A DNA stretch of 64,000 nt, from positions 2,645,501 to 2,709,500 of the forward strand of contig NZ_AZUN01000001.1 of the NCBI RefSeq assembly GCF_000527095.1, read 5' to 3'. The stretch comes from Methylomicrobium lacus LW14 (GTDB lineage Bacteria > Pseudomonadota > Gammaproteobacteria > Methylococcales > Methylomonadaceae). Of the stretch, positions 35,795 to 46,168 are shown piece by piece (position 1 is the stretch's first letter; every line of letters starts with the position of its first letter). Under the pieces are notes generated by a model, which worked only from the letters and a program-made list of their open reading frames with translations, searched no databases and had not been told where the DNA came from. The position numbers and the translations under genes were made by a program.

Positions 35795-36349
35795 ATGTTT
35801 ACAAAACCCTCCACATACCTGCTCGTTGCCTTAAACTTGTTCTTGGCTGCCTGCTCATCAGTCTCGGTCACCTCCGACTACGACCATTCGGCAGCTTTCG
35901 AGCAATACCGAACCTATACCTTGGCGCCATCGAGTGAAAACATTGCGTTGTCGCCGTCAAGCGAATCAGCGCTCCGCGACTCCCTTCGCACCAATCTTGC
36001 GGCGCGCAACATTGCCGAAGTTTCCAAAGACGCCGATCTTCATGTGGTTCGCCATATTTCCACCAAAGAAAAACTGGCCGTATATCAAACCAATGACTGG
36101 AATTACCGCGGGATGCCCTATGGCTACGGACGTTACGGAGCTTGGGCAAATGCTCCCAGCACCTATACTGACATATCGCAATATACCGAAGGAACGCTGA
36201 TACTGGATTTCGTGGATGCAAAGACTCAGAAATTGGTGTTTCGCGGCACTGGCACCGGCATCGTTAGCGATCCGCAAACCAATGCCAAACGTATTCGTGA
36301 AGCCGTTGAAAAAATTGTCACACAATTCCCCAAAACCTTGTCGCATTGA
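35795..36349 (+). CDS. DUF4136 lipoprotein
   Basis: 184 residues. Lipobox LAAC with cysteine at 20. The mature part opens SVTSDYDHSAAFEQYRTYTL and ends with KRIREAVEKIVTQFP, the two ends typical of DUF4136. Tyrosine/glycine-rich middle. Probably outer-membrane-attached in the periplasm. Function unknown. Confidence 0.88.
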   Translation: MFTKPSTYLLVALNLFLAACSSVSVTSDYDHSAAFEQYRTYTLAPSSENIALSPSSESALRDSLRTNLAARNIAEVSKDADLHVVRHISTKEKLAVYQTNDWNYRGMPYGYGRYGAWANAPSTYTDISQYTEGTLILDFVDAKTQKLVFRGTGTGIVSDPQTNAKRIREAVEKIVTQFPKTLSH

Positions 36350-36462
36350 ATCTCAACCGCTCAACACGATAAGAAAAGCAGTGGGACTAAGTCTCATTTT
36401 GAACTTGCTTCCCTATGCCGTATCTAAAGCAGATTTTGGACGCTGTTTTACCCGCATAGACC

Positions 36463-37032
36463 ATGCAAAAAATTTCTCTCATCCTTTTATGGCTCGGCTC
36501 TATTCAATTAATATCAATCGCCCGCGCAGACTCGCCCCCGCCGTTTGATGCCGCTGAACTGGAGCGGCAAATTCATCAACAAATTAATCGGGAGAGACAA
36601 AACCATGGCCTGTCGCCATTAAATGGCGAGGAGCAACTCGTTGCCGTTGCCCGCAATCATAGCCTTGACATGGCGCACCATCATTTTTTTAACCATATCA
36701 ATCTGCACGGTGAATATCCTTCGGACAGAGCCAAACGCCAAGGCTGGAACCAGCAAAAGCAGATCGATCCGACCACAGTGGCCACGGGCGTGGCTGAGAA
36801 TATTTTTCTGGCTCGTCTTTACGACAAGATCTATACCACCAAACAAGACGGCAGAGTGGTTAAGAAGGAATACGAGTGGGTAGATCCGAATCGGCTTGTC
36901 CAATCGATCGTCCAGGGCTGGCTGAACAGTCCGCATCACCGCAAAGTGATGCTTTCGCCGCAATACGATCGGCAAGGCATCGGCGTCGTCGTTTCAGGAT
37001 ACGATGTTTATGTGACCGAGGACCTGTTTTAA
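36463..37032 (+). CDS. Secreted CAP-domain protein (SCP/YkwD-like)
   Basis: 189 residues. Signal peptide MQKISLILLWLGSIQLISIARA, then a CAP domain: INRERQNHGLSPL, LVAVARNHSLDMAHHHFFNH, GVAENIF and WLNSPHHRKVMLSPQYDRQGIGV. The conserved His and Glu of the CAP cavity are in HSLDM, AENI and SPHHR. CAP proteins in bacteria are poorly understood; roles in wall binding or lipid binding are suggested. Single gene. Confidence 0.92.
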   Translation: MQKISLILLWLGSIQLISIARADSPPPFDAAELERQIHQQINRERQNHGLSPLNGEEQLVAVARNHSLDMAHHHFFNHINLHGEYPSDRAKRQGWNQQKQIDPTTVATGVAENIFLARLYDKIYTTKQDGRVVKKEYEWVDPNRLVQSIVQGWLNSPHHRKVMLSPQYDRQGIGVVVSGYDVYVTEDLF

Positions 37033-37130
37033 CGCGCCAGGCAGCGTTGAAACCGGGGATTTCAGCTCGGGCTGAAGTTATTTCGGATGATGTAACCCCG
37101 TAGGGTACGAACAGGTATTGTGATTCAGCC

Positions 37131-38741
<1,611 letters not shown>

Positions 38742-38904
38742 GAATTAATAAGACTGCCTATACGATTGGGCGTTCTTTAATTCTGAGTGTTTAGGTAGGA
38801 AACTGTCAAGCTTTCGCCGAACGCCAAAGCCGCCTGAGTCATTCGCCTTATCATGAGATAGGATCAGCGCAGGACTGATAGGTATTTTCCTGTCTCCAAA
38901 AGCA

Positions 38905-38928
38905 GGATAGCCGCTAATGCGGCTATCC
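38905..38928 (-). terminator. Hairpin downstream of the RTX-like gene
   Basis: GGATAGCCGC-TAAT-GCGGCTATCC forms a 10-bp perfect stem. On the minus strand it is followed by CTGCTTTTGG, a weak T run, so it is a moderate terminator for the gene at 39031. Confidence 0.55.
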
Positions 38929-39030
38929 TTATGACCTTTCGATCTGTAGATCGTTTTAAAAAAGCGTGTCTATGCTGAGCTTCATTTCCAAATATTGAAG
39001 CTCAACTCGTAAATGCTTCATTACAAAGAA

Positions 39031-39900
39031 TTAATTATGCGGGTTGCCGTGCTCATTTTCGCTTTCAACCTCTCCGCAGTCATCACCCTCTAAATCATCA
39101 TCATCGATGCAGGTGTCTTTTCCTTTCCCTTTGATTTTGGTGTCATCTCCGTCTCCGCCGTCAACGTCATCACTACCGGTGCCGCCGTCGAGGGTGTCAT
39201 CCCCATCGTCGCCACGGAGTGTATCTTTACCGTTGCCGCCGCTCAAGTCATCGCCGTTGGGGCCTCCGTTCAGCTCATCTTTGCCGTTGCCGCCTTCAAG
39301 ATGGTCAATATCGGTATCTAATGCGTCCACGACACCGTCTTGGTTAAAATCGCCGCCGCCTGCTTCATCTTCGACTTCAGCAGGATCCTCAATATCGTCA
39401 TCATCATAGCCGAATAAAAAATCATTACTGTTGCCGCCGTAAACAAAGTCATCACCAGGACCGCCGACTAAATGATCGGAACTGTTGTTGCCATGAATGG
39501 TGTCGTTGCCCTCCAAGCCGTAAATGACGTCTTTGCCGTTCATTCCGCAAATAGTATCGGGACCACTCGTGCCATAAATGGTATCGGATTTGTTACTTCC
39601 GATAATGGTCAAGCCTGTTATACCTTCCTCATAGCCTTGCGGGAGCACAATGTCTTGGCAATTGTTTTTATCTGCATCGCATAATTGATAAGCATGTACG
39701 TCGTCTTCGAGATTGGCGTCAGTATCGCCGAAAAAAGTGAGTTGTTTGGTCAAAACTACGTTTGCCGATTTAATCACGCTCTCCGGGCATTTTTTCATCG
39801 ACTGTTTATTGGCATTGTCGGATTTGGCCCATACGTTCTGACCTAATGCCAAGCCGCCCAGGCATAGCCAAATGCCGGTATAAATTAGTTTTTTGTTCAT
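39031..39900 (-). CDS. Exported RTX-like calcium-binding repeat protein
   Basis: 289 residues. Signal peptide (about 1-25, ending VWA). From about residue 100 it carries RTX nonapeptide-like repeats (GGNGKDELNGG, GGNGKDTLRGDDGDDTLDGG) that bind calcium in a beta-roll. In the middle a DFNQDGVVDALDTDID segment resembles an EF-hand/dockerin calcium loop. The end is extremely acidic. Far too short for a LapA-type adhesin and without its N-terminal retention module, so it is not an obvious LapG substrate. No type I secretion genes lie nearby; the Sec signal is unusual for RTX proteins. Confidence 0.85.
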   Translation of the reverse strand: MNKKLIYTGIWLCLGGLALGQNVWAKSDNANKQSMKKCPESVIKSANVVLTKQLTFFGDTDANLEDDVHAYQLCDADKNNCQDIVLPQGYEEGITGLTIIGSNKSDTIYGTSGPDTICGMNGKDVIYGLEGNDTIHGNNSSDHLVGGPGDDFVYGGNSNDFLFGYDDDDIEDPAEVEDEAGGGDFNQDGVVDALDTDIDHLEGGNGKDELNGGPNGDDLSGGNGKDTLRGDDGDDTLDGGTGSDDVDGGDGDDTKIKGKGKDTCIDDDDLEGDDCGEVESENEHGNPHN

Positions 39901-40279
39901 TATTTTGTCCTCATTTAAAATTTAAACCGTCAAAATTCAAGAAAAGCCTCAGGAAATCTGAGTCACGGGCCTTTCGCAGAAGACCATACCCTGATGCAAA
40001 AAAATTACCGTGCTCACGTCGGCAGATTTGTGAAGTTAATTATAAGGCTACTTCATCCCTATATAAAAGCCTTTTGTAAGCAGTTTTTAAGCTAGAGTCT
40101 TTCACGCCCCTCTTACTTCGTTGATTTACAAACGAATCTTCTTGCGCTACCGGTCCCTAATCGCTATCATTTAATCTATTATTAATCTTTCTTTAATCTC
40201 TACTTCATCTTTAATCTGTATGCTCAGACTTATCAGCAAGAAGATACTTTTATTTTCATTATAAGCTCCACGAATCGTC
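39901..40279. other. Divergent intergenic region, no gene
   Basis: About 380 bases between the RTX-like gene and the L,D-transpeptidase, which diverge here. AT-rich towards 40150-40260, where both promoters could lie. No defined motif seen. Confidence 0.5.
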
Positions 40280-41629
40280 ATGATCAGATCTCCACACTCC
40301 CCAAGCCGGCGCGCAGCGCCGCTCCTGATTGCGCTACTCGGCAGCATGCTGAACGGCTGTCAAACACTGTCTTCCTGGCATCCTTTCGATGACGCCCCTC
40401 CCCGCGTCAGCGCGCCGGCGCCACGCCCAGAAATCGATACCATCGCCAGCCACGAATTTGATCTGGCGCCCGACCAGGGCATGGTCGGCACGCTCGCGGC
40501 AGTCGACACGCGTGAAGGCGACACGCTTTCCGACATCGCCCGCCATTACGGCCTGGGCTTTAACGACATCGCGATCGCGAATAGCGCGATCCGGCCCTGG
40601 ACGCCCAAGCCAGGCAGCCGGGCGCTGTTGCCTTTGGAGTTCATCTTGCCCGATGCGCCGCACAAGGACGTCGTACTGAATCTCGCGAACATGCGCTTGT
40701 TCTATTACCCGAAAAAAGAGCCGGGCACGTTATATACCTATCCGGTCGGCATCGGCCGGCAAGGCTGGAGTTCGCCGATGGGAGTGACGAACATCGTCGA
40801 GAAACAAGCCAATCCGGTCTGGCATGTGCCGCCGTCGATCCTGCGCGAACATGCCGAAAAAGGCGACATACTGCCGGCCGCGGTGCGCTCGGGCCCGGAC
40901 AACCCGCTCGGCTATTTTGCGATGCGGCTCGGCTTTCCGAGCTATCTGATCCACGGCACCAACAAACCCTACGGCATCGGCATGCAGATCAGCCACGGCT
41001 GCATTCAGCTGTATCCGGAAGACATCGAAACGCTGTTCAAGAAAGTATCGGTCGGCACCAAGGTGCGCATCGTGCATCAGCCTTACCTGGCGGCCTGGCA
41101 GCAGGATGCACTGTATATCGAGGCGCACGAACCGCTGGACAAATGGGCAGAGGGTAAAGGCAAGAGCAAGTTGAAAAAGCAGTTCCTCAAAAAACTGAAG
41201 ACGCTGGCTGCCGACAAAAACGCTGACATCGATTGGGAAAAAGTCGAACGGGTGATAGCGCGTGCGGACGGCATTCCGACGCCGGTATTGAAAAACAGCC
41301 CGGAACTCGCGGAACTCTCACAAAAAGCGGTGCAGCTTACGCACCCTGAACGCTTGTACGGACAACCCGAAATTGCGGACCTGAAGGACAGCGACTGGTC
41401 GATGCGAGTCGCGAGCTATCAAACCGAAGCCGAAGCCGACCAACTGGCGGCGATGCTGAATCATCAGGGACCGCCGATCCCGGCGCGCAAGGTCAAATTG
41501 AACGATCAATACCATGTGATCGCCGGCCCTTATAAGAGCAAGAAGGAAGTCACCAAAGCCGCCAAACGCGTGCTGATGGACTTCGAAATGAAGACTGAAA
41601 CAATCAAACCGGACCAGAACAAGTCCTGA
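40280..41629 (+). CDS. L,D-transpeptidase with LysM, YkuD and SPOR-like domains
   Basis: 449 residues. Probable lipoprotein (NGC, cysteine 27). LysM-like segment DTREGDTLSDIARHYGL (about 76-92) is followed by the YkuD domain with catalytic residues H225 (HGTN), H239 and C241 in ISHGCIQL; the usual SHGCIRL arginine is glutamine here. The C-terminal 60 residues (MRVASYQTEAEADQLAAML to AGPYKSKKEV) look like a SPOR peptidoglycan-binding domain. It would form 3-3 crosslinks or attach proteins to murein in the periplasm. The LysM-YkuD-SPOR combination is uncommon. Confidence 0.92.
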   Translation: MIRSPHSPSRRAAPLLIALLGSMLNGCQTLSSWHPFDDAPPRVSAPAPRPEIDTIASHEFDLAPDQGMVGTLAAVDTREGDTLSDIARHYGLGFNDIAIANSAIRPWTPKPGSRALLPLEFILPDAPHKDVVLNLANMRLFYYPKKEPGTLYTYPVGIGRQGWSSPMGVTNIVEKQANPVWHVPPSILREHAEKGDILPAAVRSGPDNPLGYFAMRLGFPSYLIHGTNKPYGIGMQISHGCIQLYPEDIETLFKKVSVGTKVRIVHQPYLAAWQQDALYIEAHEPLDKWAEGKGKSKLKKQFLKKLKTLAADKNADIDWEKVERVIARADGIPTPVLKNSPELAELSQKAVQLTHPERLYGQPEIADLKDSDWSMRVASYQTEAEADQLAAMLNHQGPPIPARKVKLNDQYHVIAGPYKSKKEVTKAAKRVLMDFEMKTETIKPDQNKS

Positions 41630-41641
41630 TTTTACGAGCGA

Positions 41642-41659
41642 TCCCGCGCTAGCGCGGGA
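41642..41659. terminator. 18-bp perfect palindrome between convergent genes
   Basis: TCCCGCGCTAGCGCGGGA lies between the L,D-transpeptidase stop and the rluB stop. It may act as a bidirectional transcript end, although neither side has a T run. Confidence 0.4.
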
Positions 41660-41673
41660 ACGCGGTGAAAGGA

Positions 41674-42618
41674 TTATTTTTTGCGGGGCCTGCTGCCGCC
41701 TCTGGCTTCGGCCTTCGGTTGAGCCGCGGCATTGTCTCTCGGCAAACCGGCAAATTCAAACAGGATGTCCAGTTCCTTGTCGGACAGTTCGTAAAAGGAA
41801 TGCGCTTTCAGGCGTTCGGGCAGCACGACCGGCCCGTAGCGCACCCGCATCAAGCGGCTCACGACCACCTGCTGCGACTCCCACAAACGCCGGACCAGGC
41901 GGTTGCGGCCCTCGCTGACCGTCACGTAATACCACTTATTCGCGCCTTCGCCGGCGTAAAAACGGACCTCGTTGAACTTGGCCAGTCCGTCTTCGAGTTC
42001 GACGCCCTGCTTCAATTTTTCGATCGTCGCCTCGGACACCTCGCCCAGGATGCGCACCGCATATTCGCGTTCGATCTGGGTTTTCGGATGCATCAGCAGG
42101 TTCGCCAGTTCACCGTTATTGGTGACCAGGAGCAGGCCCGAGGTATTGATGTCGAGACGGCCGACCGCGATCCAGCGCGCCGCCGCGAGTTTCGGCAATT
42201 GCGTAAAGACCACCGGGCGGCCTTCCGGGTCGCGGCGGGTGACGACTTCGCCGGTCGGCTTGTGGTACAGCAGCACGCGGGTCGGCTGGCGGTCGTATTT
42301 TTGCCAATCGACATAGCGGCCGTTGATTTGCAGCGTATCGCCCCGCTGCAAGCGCACCCCCAGAGCCGTGACGGCGCCGTTGACCATCACCCGGCCTTCC
42401 TGAATCCAGCGCTCGATTTCGCGGCGCGAGCCGACGCCGCCGCGCGCCAGGACTTTTTGAATACGCTCGCCCGCGCCTTCTTCCGGCGCGGCCGCTACGG
42501 CTTTCGGTCTGGCGGGCGGTTTGGCTTCAGGCGATGGTTTCCGGGTCGGCCTCGGCGGCTGTTTCGGCTGGTTCGTCTCGGGTTTCGAGAACTTCTTCTC
42601 TGGTTTCCTGTTTTTCAC
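41674..42618 (-). CDS. rluB: 23S rRNA pseudouridine synthase RluB
   Basis: 314 residues. A lysine/proline-rich N-terminal tail is followed by an S4 domain (ERIQKVLARGGVGSRREIE) and the RsuA-type catalytic domain with D in GRLDINTSGLLL. The C-terminus is basic (GGSRPRKK). RluB makes pseudouridine 2605 in 23S rRNA. The first 31 codons overlap scpB in another frame by 92 bases; a start after the overlap would still leave the S4 domain intact, so the true start is uncertain. Confidence 0.92.
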   Translation of the reverse strand: MKNRKPEKKFSKPETNQPKQPPRPTRKPSPEAKPPARPKAVAAAPEEGAGERIQKVLARGGVGSRREIERWIQEGRVMVNGAVTALGVRLQRGDTLQINGRYVDWQKYDRQPTRVLLYHKPTGEVVTRRDPEGRPVVFTQLPKLAAARWIAVGRLDINTSGLLLVTNNGELANLLMHPKTQIEREYAVRILGEVSEATIEKLKQGVELEDGLAKFNEVRFYAGEGANKWYYVTVSEGRNRLVRRLWESQQVVVSRLMRVRYGPVVLPERLKAHSFYELSDKELDILFEFAGLPRDNAAAQPKAEARGGSRPRKK

Positions 42619-43177
42619 TGGCTTCCTGTTCAGGGGCTTGCGTGACTTCCGGCGTCAATTCGAGCGCTTGTATCTGCTCCAACGTCGGCAACTCACTTAA
42701 TGACTTGATATTGAAATAATCCAAAAACTGCTTGGTCGTGCCGTATAAACCCGGCCGACCCGGCACTTCCTTATGCGCGACCACACGAATCCATTCGCGT
42801 TCGAGCAAGGTCTGAATGATGCCGGAACTGACGCTGACGCCGCGAATGTCTTCGATGTCGCCGCGCGTGACCGGCTGCTTATAGGCGATGATCGCCAACG
42901 TTTCGAGCAAGGCGCGCGAATATTTCGGCGGTTTTTCCTCGAACAGGCGCTGGACCCAGCGCGATAATTCCTGCCGGACCTGAAAACGGTAGCCGCTCGC
43001 GACCTGTTTCAGTTCGACCGGACGGGCTTGATAGTCGGCCGCAATCGCGTCAATCGCGACCTGAATCTCGGCAAGCTCAGGCTGTTCGATCTCGGGAAAG
43101 ACCTGCTGAACATCCTTGCAGGTCATCGGCCGGTTCGCGGCAAATAGTATGGCTTCTACGATAGGTTGAATTTCCAC
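42527..43177 (-). CDS. scpB: Segregation and condensation protein B
   Basis: 216 residues. Two winged-helix domains with RALLETLAIIAYKQPVTRGDIE and RPGLYGTTKQFLDYF, standard for ScpB. The C-terminal tail after about 175 is glutamate-rich and overlaps the rluB start. Works with ScpA and SMC in chromosome organisation. It follows scpA by 16 bases. Confidence 0.96.
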   Translation of the reverse strand: MEIQPIVEAILFAANRPMTCKDVQQVFPEIEQPELAEIQVAIDAIAADYQARPVELKQVASGYRFQVRQELSRWVQRLFEEKPPKYSRALLETLAIIAYKQPVTRGDIEDIRGVSVSSGIIQTLLEREWIRVVAHKEVPGRPGLYGTTKQFLDYFNIKSLSELPTLEQIQALELTPEVTQAPEQEASEKQETREEVLETRDEPAETAAEADPETIA

Positions 43178-43193
43178 GGCGATTTATCGCGTT

Positions 43194-44015
43194 TCAGTTA
43201 GGGGTCGCCGCGGCGGCGCCGCGCACGGTGATCTCGGCAAACGGTTCGAGTTGAATGATTTCGATCAATCCTTCCTTGGCGAGTTCGAGGATCGCCAAAA
43301 ACGCGACCAGCACGCCGGGACGGCCTTCCTTGTAGAGGAACAATTCGGTAAAGCGCAGGCTTTCGGCGCCTTTCAGGTTATCCAGGATGGTGGTCATGCG
43401 TTCGCGGACCGACAGCGGCTCCAGGACCACCTGGTGATGGCTGAATTGCTCGGCTCGCTTCAAGACTTGCTGCAACGCCTGCAATAGCTCCTGCATCGTC
43501 ACATCGGGCAGTTTCTTCTCGAAAGTCAAGTTCGAGGTATCGGCAACGCAGGTAAAAAGCTCGCGCTCCAGCCTCGGCATCAGTTCGATCTCCTCGGCTG
43601 CTTTTTTGATGCATTCATATTCCTGCAGGCGGCGGATCAACGTCGCCCGCGGATCTGCCTCGTCTTCTTCCGCTTCCTGCTGCCGCGGCAGCAACATACG
43701 CGATTTGATTTCCGCGAGCAGCGCCGCCATCACCAGATATTCGGCCGCCAGCTCCAGGTTCATTTCGCTCATCATCTGAATGTACGAAATGTACTGATGC
43801 GTCACATTGGCGATCGACACCTCGACGATATCGAGGTTCTGCCGCCGGATCAGATACAGCAATAAATCCAAGGGCCCCTCGAACAGTTCGAGAAACACTT
43901 CGAGCGCATTCGGCGGGATGTAAAGATCGTCCGGCAGTTGCTCGATCGGCTCGCCGTTCACGATCGCAAGCACCGCCGCCCGCTCCGGTACGAAATCGTG
44001 ACTCAAATCATTCAT
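43194..44015 (-). CDS. scpA: Segregation and condensation protein A
   Basis: 273 residues. Kleisin subunit: FEGPLDLLLYLIRRQNLDI near residue 44, then AAEYLVMAALLAEIKSRMLLP. C-terminal winged helix (FLAILELAKEGLIEI). SMC-ScpA-ScpB is used here instead of the enteric MukBEF. Gene order scpA-scpB-rluB is common in Gammaproteobacteria. Confidence 0.96.
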   Translation of the reverse strand: MNDLSHDFVPERAAVLAIVNGEPIEQLPDDLYIPPNALEVFLELFEGPLDLLLYLIRRQNLDIVEVSIANVTHQYISYIQMMSEMNLELAAEYLVMAALLAEIKSRMLLPRQQEAEEDEADPRATLIRRLQEYECIKKAAEEIELMPRLERELFTCVADTSNLTFEKKLPDVTMQELLQALQQVLKRAEQFSHHQVVLEPLSVRERMTTILDNLKGAESLRFTELFLYKEGRPGVLVAFLAILELAKEGLIEIIQLEPFAEITVRGAAAATPN

Positions 44016-44049
44016 CGCTCAACCATCGCCCGGCGCCTCTGCATAAGCA

Positions 44050-44703
44050 TCAGATGCCGGCGATCGAAAAAAACAGCTGTTGCGCAAGATACATCGGATA
44101 TTCCAGAATCGCATTCAAAATCCGGGTATAAAGCAGCACCAACAGGATCAGGAACCCGTAACGCTCCAGGCGATTGTACTTCCATGCCCAAGTGTTCGGC
44201 AAAATCCCGGTGAGCACGCGGCTGCCGTCCAGCGGCGGAATCGGCAACAGGTTGATCAGGGCCAGCACCAGGTTGATCGAAATACCGGCGACGCCGGAGT
44301 AAATCAACGGCATTGAAATCGCTTCGATGCCGATCAGCACGCCAAGCCGCGCCAGCAGCGCCCAGCCGATCGCCATCAACAGGTTCGAAATCGGTCCCGC
44401 CAATGCGACCCAGGCCATGTCCTTGCGCGGGTTCTTGAAATTCCGCGCATCGACCGGCACCGGTTTGGCCCAGCCGAAAATGAAGCCGGTGCCGGTCAGC
44501 AGCAACAAGCCCGGCAGAATCACCGTGCCGAGCCAGTCGATGTGGTTGAGCGGGTTCAAGGTCAGCCGGCCCTGCTGGTCGGCGGTATTATCGCCGAATT
44601 TTTTGGCGACCCAGCCATGCGCGACTTCATGCACGGTAATCGCAAAAATCACCGGCAATATCCAGACCACGATCCGCTGCACCAGCGACAATTCATCCAT
44701 CAT
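44050..44703 (-). CDS. Site-2 protease family protein (M50, membrane)
   Basis: 217 residues, five to six membrane helices. Metal-binding HEVAH at residues 25-29 and the second ligand motif NLLPIPPLDGSRVL (about 160). Intramembrane zinc protease of the YwhC/S2P-like type, usually found next to scpA and sua5-like genes as here. Substrate unknown. Confidence 0.93.
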   Translation of the reverse strand: MMDELSLVQRIVVWILPVIFAITVHEVAHGWVAKKFGDNTADQQGRLTLNPLNHIDWLGTVILPGLLLLTGTGFIFGWAKPVPVDARNFKNPRKDMAWVALAGPISNLLMAIGWALLARLGVLIGIEAISMPLIYSGVAGISINLVLALINLLPIPPLDGSRVLTGILPNTWAWKYNRLERYGFLILLVLLYTRILNAILEYPMYLAQQLFFSIAGI

Positions 44704-44719
44704 AATGCGGTCTCCTCAG

Positions 44720-45340
44720 TTAATCCAGCATCGGCGCGATGCCGATGCCTTGCCGGACGATTTCGGGACCGTTGCTCGAAAATTCAATGATCGTGGTTTC
44801 GCGGTACTCGATGATCCCGGCGTCGATCACCAGCTCGATCTCATGCTCCAGGCGTTTGCGGATATCATAAGGATCGGTCAGCGGCTCATCCATGCCGGGC
44901 AACAGCAGACTGGACGTGAACAAAGGCTCTCCCAACTCCTCGACCAGCATCTGCGCGACCGGGTGTTGCGGAATCCTAATACCGACCGTTTTCTTTTTCG
45001 GATGTTGCAGGCGGCGCGGCACTTCTCGGGTCGCGTCCAGGATGAACGTAAACGGGCCCGGCGTCAGCGCCTTGATCATCCGATAGGCGTCGTTGCTGAT
45101 CTTGGTGAAATTGGACACCTGCGCGAGGTCCTTGCAGACCAGCGTAAAATCGTGCTTGTCGTCAAGCTGGCGAATGCGGCGGATTTTGTCCAGAGCGCCC
45201 TTATCGCCGATCTGGCAGGCGAGCGCATACGAGGAATCGGTCGGATAAACGATGACTCCGCCTTGGCGAATAATCTCCACTGCGCGATGGATCAAGCGCA
45301 ACTGCGGATTTTCGGGATGAATTTCAAAAAACTGGGCCAT
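44720..45340 (-). CDS. YciO-type threonylcarbamoyl-AMP synthase-like protein (Sua5/YrdC family)
   Basis: 206 residues from the ATG at 45340, giving the YciO beginning MAQFFEIHPENPQLRLI; frames reaching 45532 extend beyond the family start. Contains GGVIVYPTDSSYALACQ and HPKKKTVGIRIPQHP. YciO is a relative of TsaC/Sua5, which makes TC-AMP for tRNA t6A; YciO itself has weak or unproven activity. tsaB of the same pathway lies just upstream. Confidence 0.9.
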   Translation of the reverse strand: MAQFFEIHPENPQLRLIHRAVEIIRQGGVIVYPTDSSYALACQIGDKGALDKIRRIRQLDDKHDFTLVCKDLAQVSNFTKISNDAYRMIKALTPGPFTFILDATREVPRRLQHPKKKTVGIRIPQHPVAQMLVEELGEPLFTSSLLLPGMDEPLTDPYDIRKRLEHEIELVIDAGIIEYRETTIIEFSSNGPEIVRQGIGIAPMLD

Positions 45341-45476
45341 TTTTAAGAAGGGCGTCAAACAATGTGTCATTATAACGTATTCGCTCCCCAAACCGTTGAA
45401 TAATGTATTGAATATAGTGGAGTTTCTGCCATTTGGGGAAGGCGCCCTGCATGGGAACACGATAAGATAGCTAGCA

Positions 45477-46166
45477 TCAGCGCTCGGATTCTTTCTTCGC
45501 GACCTTGTTGCGTAAATAAACCGGCTGCGCATCTTCGACGTCGACAGCCTGCCCCAACGCGTAACCGCGCGCGCCCAACCGTGCGACCGCCGCCGCTCGC
45601 GGCAGATTATCGGTTTCGATTAAACCGATGCGCCCGGCCAACCGTTGCGTCAACGCCTCCCGATAAACACCCCATCCGGTGCCGATGCCGGCGCCGGTCA
45701 GATCGGGGAAGGTGATCGCTTCTGCCGGCGTGACTTTTTCTTCGCCCAATAACTCGGCAAAACCCGACGCACCGCGTTGATACACCGCAAAATAGATTTC
45801 GCCCATCCGGGCGTCCATCGCGGTGAAAGCGGTATCGGGGCCCTCGGCATTTCTGTCGAAAAACTCCTGCGCGACCGCCGCCAGCGTCGACACCGGCACG
45901 ACCGGCAGATCGCCGCCGAGCGCGATGCCGTGGATCACGCCGGTCGCGATCCTGACGCCGGTAAACGAACCGGGGCCGCGGCCGAACGCGAGCGCGTCGA
46001 GTTCGGAGAGTTTCAATCCGGCCTCGCTCATCAGGCCGTCTATCATCGGCAGGATCAATTGCGCATGGTCTCTCGGCGACACCTGGTAGCGCTCGATCAC
46101 TTCGCCATCGAGATACAGCGCGGCCGAGCACGCTTCGGTTGCGGTCTCCACCGCGAGTAATTTCAT
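45477..46166 (-). CDS. tsaB: tRNA t6A modification protein TsaB
   Basis: 229 residues from ATG at 46166. Begins MKLLAVETATEACSAAL; contains AFGRGPGSFTGVRIATG, the TsaB signature. It is an ASKHA-fold scaffold for TsaD. Starts one base after the cupredoxin stop, so it is probably transcribed with the copper pair; this grouping looks accidental but may matter for expression. Confidence 0.96.
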   Translation of the reverse strand: MKLLAVETATEACSAALYLDGEVIERYQVSPRDHAQLILPMIDGLMSEAGLKLSELDALAFGRGPGSFTGVRIATGVIHGIALGGDLPVVPVSTLAAVAQEFFDRNAEGPDTAFTAMDARMGEIYFAVYQRGASGFAELLGEEKVTPAEAITFPDLTGAGIGTGWGVYREALTQRLAGRIGLIETDNLPRAAAVARLGARGYALGQAVDVEDAQPVYLRNKVAKKESER

Positions 46167-46168
46167 GA

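Noticed and set aside
39100..39560. Periodic repeats suggesting a CRISPR or satellite
   Set aside because: They encode RTX glycine/aspartate repeats of the minus-strand gene.
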